Source: Bifidobacteriaceae bacterium (lineage in GTDB: Bacteria > Actinomycetota > Actinomycetes > Actinomycetales > WQXJ01). Taken from it: a stretch of DNA of 64,000 nt. The notes beneath the pieces were generated by a model. That model searched no databases. It saw only the letters and a list, made by a program, of their open reading frames with translations, and had not been told where the DNA came from. Each line of letters opens with the position of its first letter. The first letter of the stretch is position 1. Location of the stretch: contig JAISSX010000037.1 of the NCBI GenBank assembly GCA_031272885.1, positions 79,034-143,033 of the forward strand, read 5' to 3'. The translations under genes were made by a program, and so were the position numbers. Positions 62,381 through 64,000 of the stretch are shown here, in pieces.

Positions 62381-63510
62381 GTAGCAAAGGGACGGCCGAC
62401 GGCGAACAACAGGGCACGTCAAGCGGTAACGGCGAGGAACCGGCGGCTGGCGCCGGTTCGCCGGGTCGGCCGGCCAGCCCCCGTCCCCGAGGACGGTCCG
62501 TCACCGTGCGGCGCGCCGCCGGCGAACGCCGGTCTACCGCCCGCGCCGGGCAAGCCTTCGAACCGCCGCCCACCATCCGGCCCAAGGCCGTGCCACCCCG
62601 GCCCCCCGCTACCGCCAAACCGGTCAAGGCCGTAGGCCCCGGTGCTGCCGAAGTCGATGCCGCCACGCAGCGGCCCGCCACCGCCCAGGTCGAAGTGGCC
62701 GCCAGCCCCGGCGGCAAGCCGAAGCGGTCCTTCCGCACCTCCAAACAAACCACGGCCGTCACCACCCTGGACGAAGAACTCGATGACGACACCCGGACGT
62801 CGGCCGCCATCAAGCCGGGCGCAATAGCCGAATCGGTGCCGTCCTATGCCCCGGTGTCACCGCCGCCCCCGCCGCCGGCCGGTACCGCCACCGTGGTGGC
62901 GCCGCGCTCCCACCGGGCCCACATCACCACCGCCGCCGATGTCGCCGCCGCCGCCGAAGCCGCCCAGGCCGCCCAGGTGGCTAAGGAAGCCAAGGAAGCC
63001 GTGGCCGCTGCTGCCGCTGCTGCCGCCACCACGGCTGCCGCTGCCGCCACCGCCCAGGCGGCGCCGGTCGACACCTCGCTGGCCGCCTCTGTGGGCGGCG
63101 TCAAAGTCAAGGGCAAAGGCAAGAGTTCCACCACCCCCCGCGGTGCCCGCAAAATCAAACTGCACCTCAGCTACATCTCGCCGCTGTCCGTCATGAAACT
63201 GTCCTTCCTGCTGGCGCTGTGCTTCGGCATCGCCCTGGTGGTGATGGTCTACGTGGTGTGGAACGCCCTGGACGCCAAGGAAGTGTTCGTCAAAATCGAC
63301 GACATGATCACCCAGGTGTTCGGCGACACACGGCCCAAGCAGCTCGACATCCTGAACCAATTGGAACGCGGCCGCATCATGTCCGGCGCCACCATGCTGG
63401 CCGCCGTCGAAGTGGTCATTCTGACGGTTATCTCCACCATCGGCGCCATCCTCTACGACCTGGTGGCAGCCTTGGTGGGCGGCATCAAGGTGACGTTGCG
63501 CGAAAAGTAG
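62377..63510 (+). CDS. DUF3566-domain membrane protein with low-complexity Pro/Ala-rich N-terminus
   Basis: C-term [40 protein letters not shown]...[22 protein letters not shown]; standard position after gyrA in Actinobacteria. Confidence 0.9.
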
Positions 63511-63595
63511 CCCGGTCCGCCACCGATTACTTTGCCCCCGCAGGGCCAGGTAAGGTAGTCTCGCGCAGGCGCCCGCTCACAAGGCTAGGCGCTTT

Positions 63596-63669
63596 GGGCC
63601 TATAGCTCAGGCGGTTAGAGCGCTTCCCTGATAAGGAAGAGGTCGGAGGTTCAAGTCCTCCTAGGCCCA
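63596..63669 (+). tRNA. tRNA-Ile (anticodon GAT)
   Basis: GGGCCTA/TAGGCCC acceptor, CTGATAA anticodon loop. Confidence 0.96.
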
Positions 63670-63670
63670 C

Positions 63671-63790
63671 GTGAAGAAGTTCCTCATCATCGCGGCCCTG
63701 GCCGCCGTTGCCGTGGCCGCCTACCGCAAGTACGCCCAGAACCAAGAAGAACTGGACCTGTGGGCCGAGGTCACGGACCCCATCGCCTGA
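63671..63790 (+). CDS. DLW-39 family microprotein (39 aa)
   Basis: GTG start; MKKFLIIAALAAVAVAAYRKYAQNQEELDLWAEVTDPIA, conserved DLW motif; below ORF-track length cutoff. Confidence 0.88.
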   Translation: MKKFLIIAALAAVAVAAYRKYAQNQEELDLWAEVTDPIA

Positions 63791-63811
63791 CAGGCTAACC
63801 GACCCACCCAA

Positions 63812-63887
63812 GGGGCCGTGGCGCAGTTGGTAGCGCATCTGCTTTGCAAGCAGAGGGTCGCCGGTTCGAGTCCGGTCGGCTCCACCA
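63812..63887 (+). tRNA. tRNA-Ala (anticodon TGC) with encoded CCA
   Basis: GGGGCCG/CGGCTCC acceptor, TTTGCAA anticodon loop, followed by ACCA. Confidence 0.95.
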
Positions 63888-64000
63888 AAGTTCGCTTATC
63901 CGAACCACTGACCCGCGCATCGTCTCCGGGTCGGGCGAGTCCTCCTCCAAGATGGCCGGGTGCAGTTGTCGTGTGCGTTGCCAGTAGTCGGCGTGGAGGC

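Noticed and set aside
63890-64000. Possible 3' part of a minus-strand coding region (LHADYWQRTRQLHPAILEEDSPDPETMRG...)
   Set aside because: Truncated by the window edge, no family recognised and no clear stop before tRNA-Ala

Overview
High-GC actinobacterial (Actinomycetota-like) chromosomal window containing the replication origin. The ori core runs parB-parA (two parS sites inside the parA 5' coding region), an ECF sigma/anti-sigma pair, rsmG-jag-yidC-yidD-rnpA-rpmH, then dnaA, oriC, dnaN, recF, dciA (DUF721), gyrB, gyrA, DUF3566, tRNA-Ile, DLW-39 and tRNA-Ala. Left of it are: a partial sdhA and sdhC, tgt, a tRNA-Ser followed by a mosaic of tRNA-3'-end fragments and palindromes, a VapBC-type pair, a coenzyme F420 cluster (cofE, a three-gene ABC importer, cofD, convergent cofC), a Na+/H+ antiporter, two very large secreted proteins, galE, a CDF transporter, tRNA-Glu/Asp/Phe, dnaK-grpE-dnaJ-hspR with HAIR operators, an LnrJK/LnrLMN-like sensor-ABC locus bracketed by two paralogous DUF4097-like lipoproteins, a Phd/RelE-like pair, and thiBPQ with a TPP riboswitch. 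The leads I consider most worth following are: (1) the F420 cluster pairing a putative F420-0/FO importer with CofC and CofD; (2) a shared tandem-TCAGGG promoter architecture upstream of the two DUF4097 paralogs flanking the LnrLMN-like locus; (3) the tRNA-Ser T-arm fragment/REP-like mosaic; (4) a strongly repeated 11-mer GCCCGATGGCG (at least 10 exact copies, 3 intergenic). No rRNA and no CRISPR array were found. All calls were made by eye from the sequence and the supplied ORF track, without database searches.
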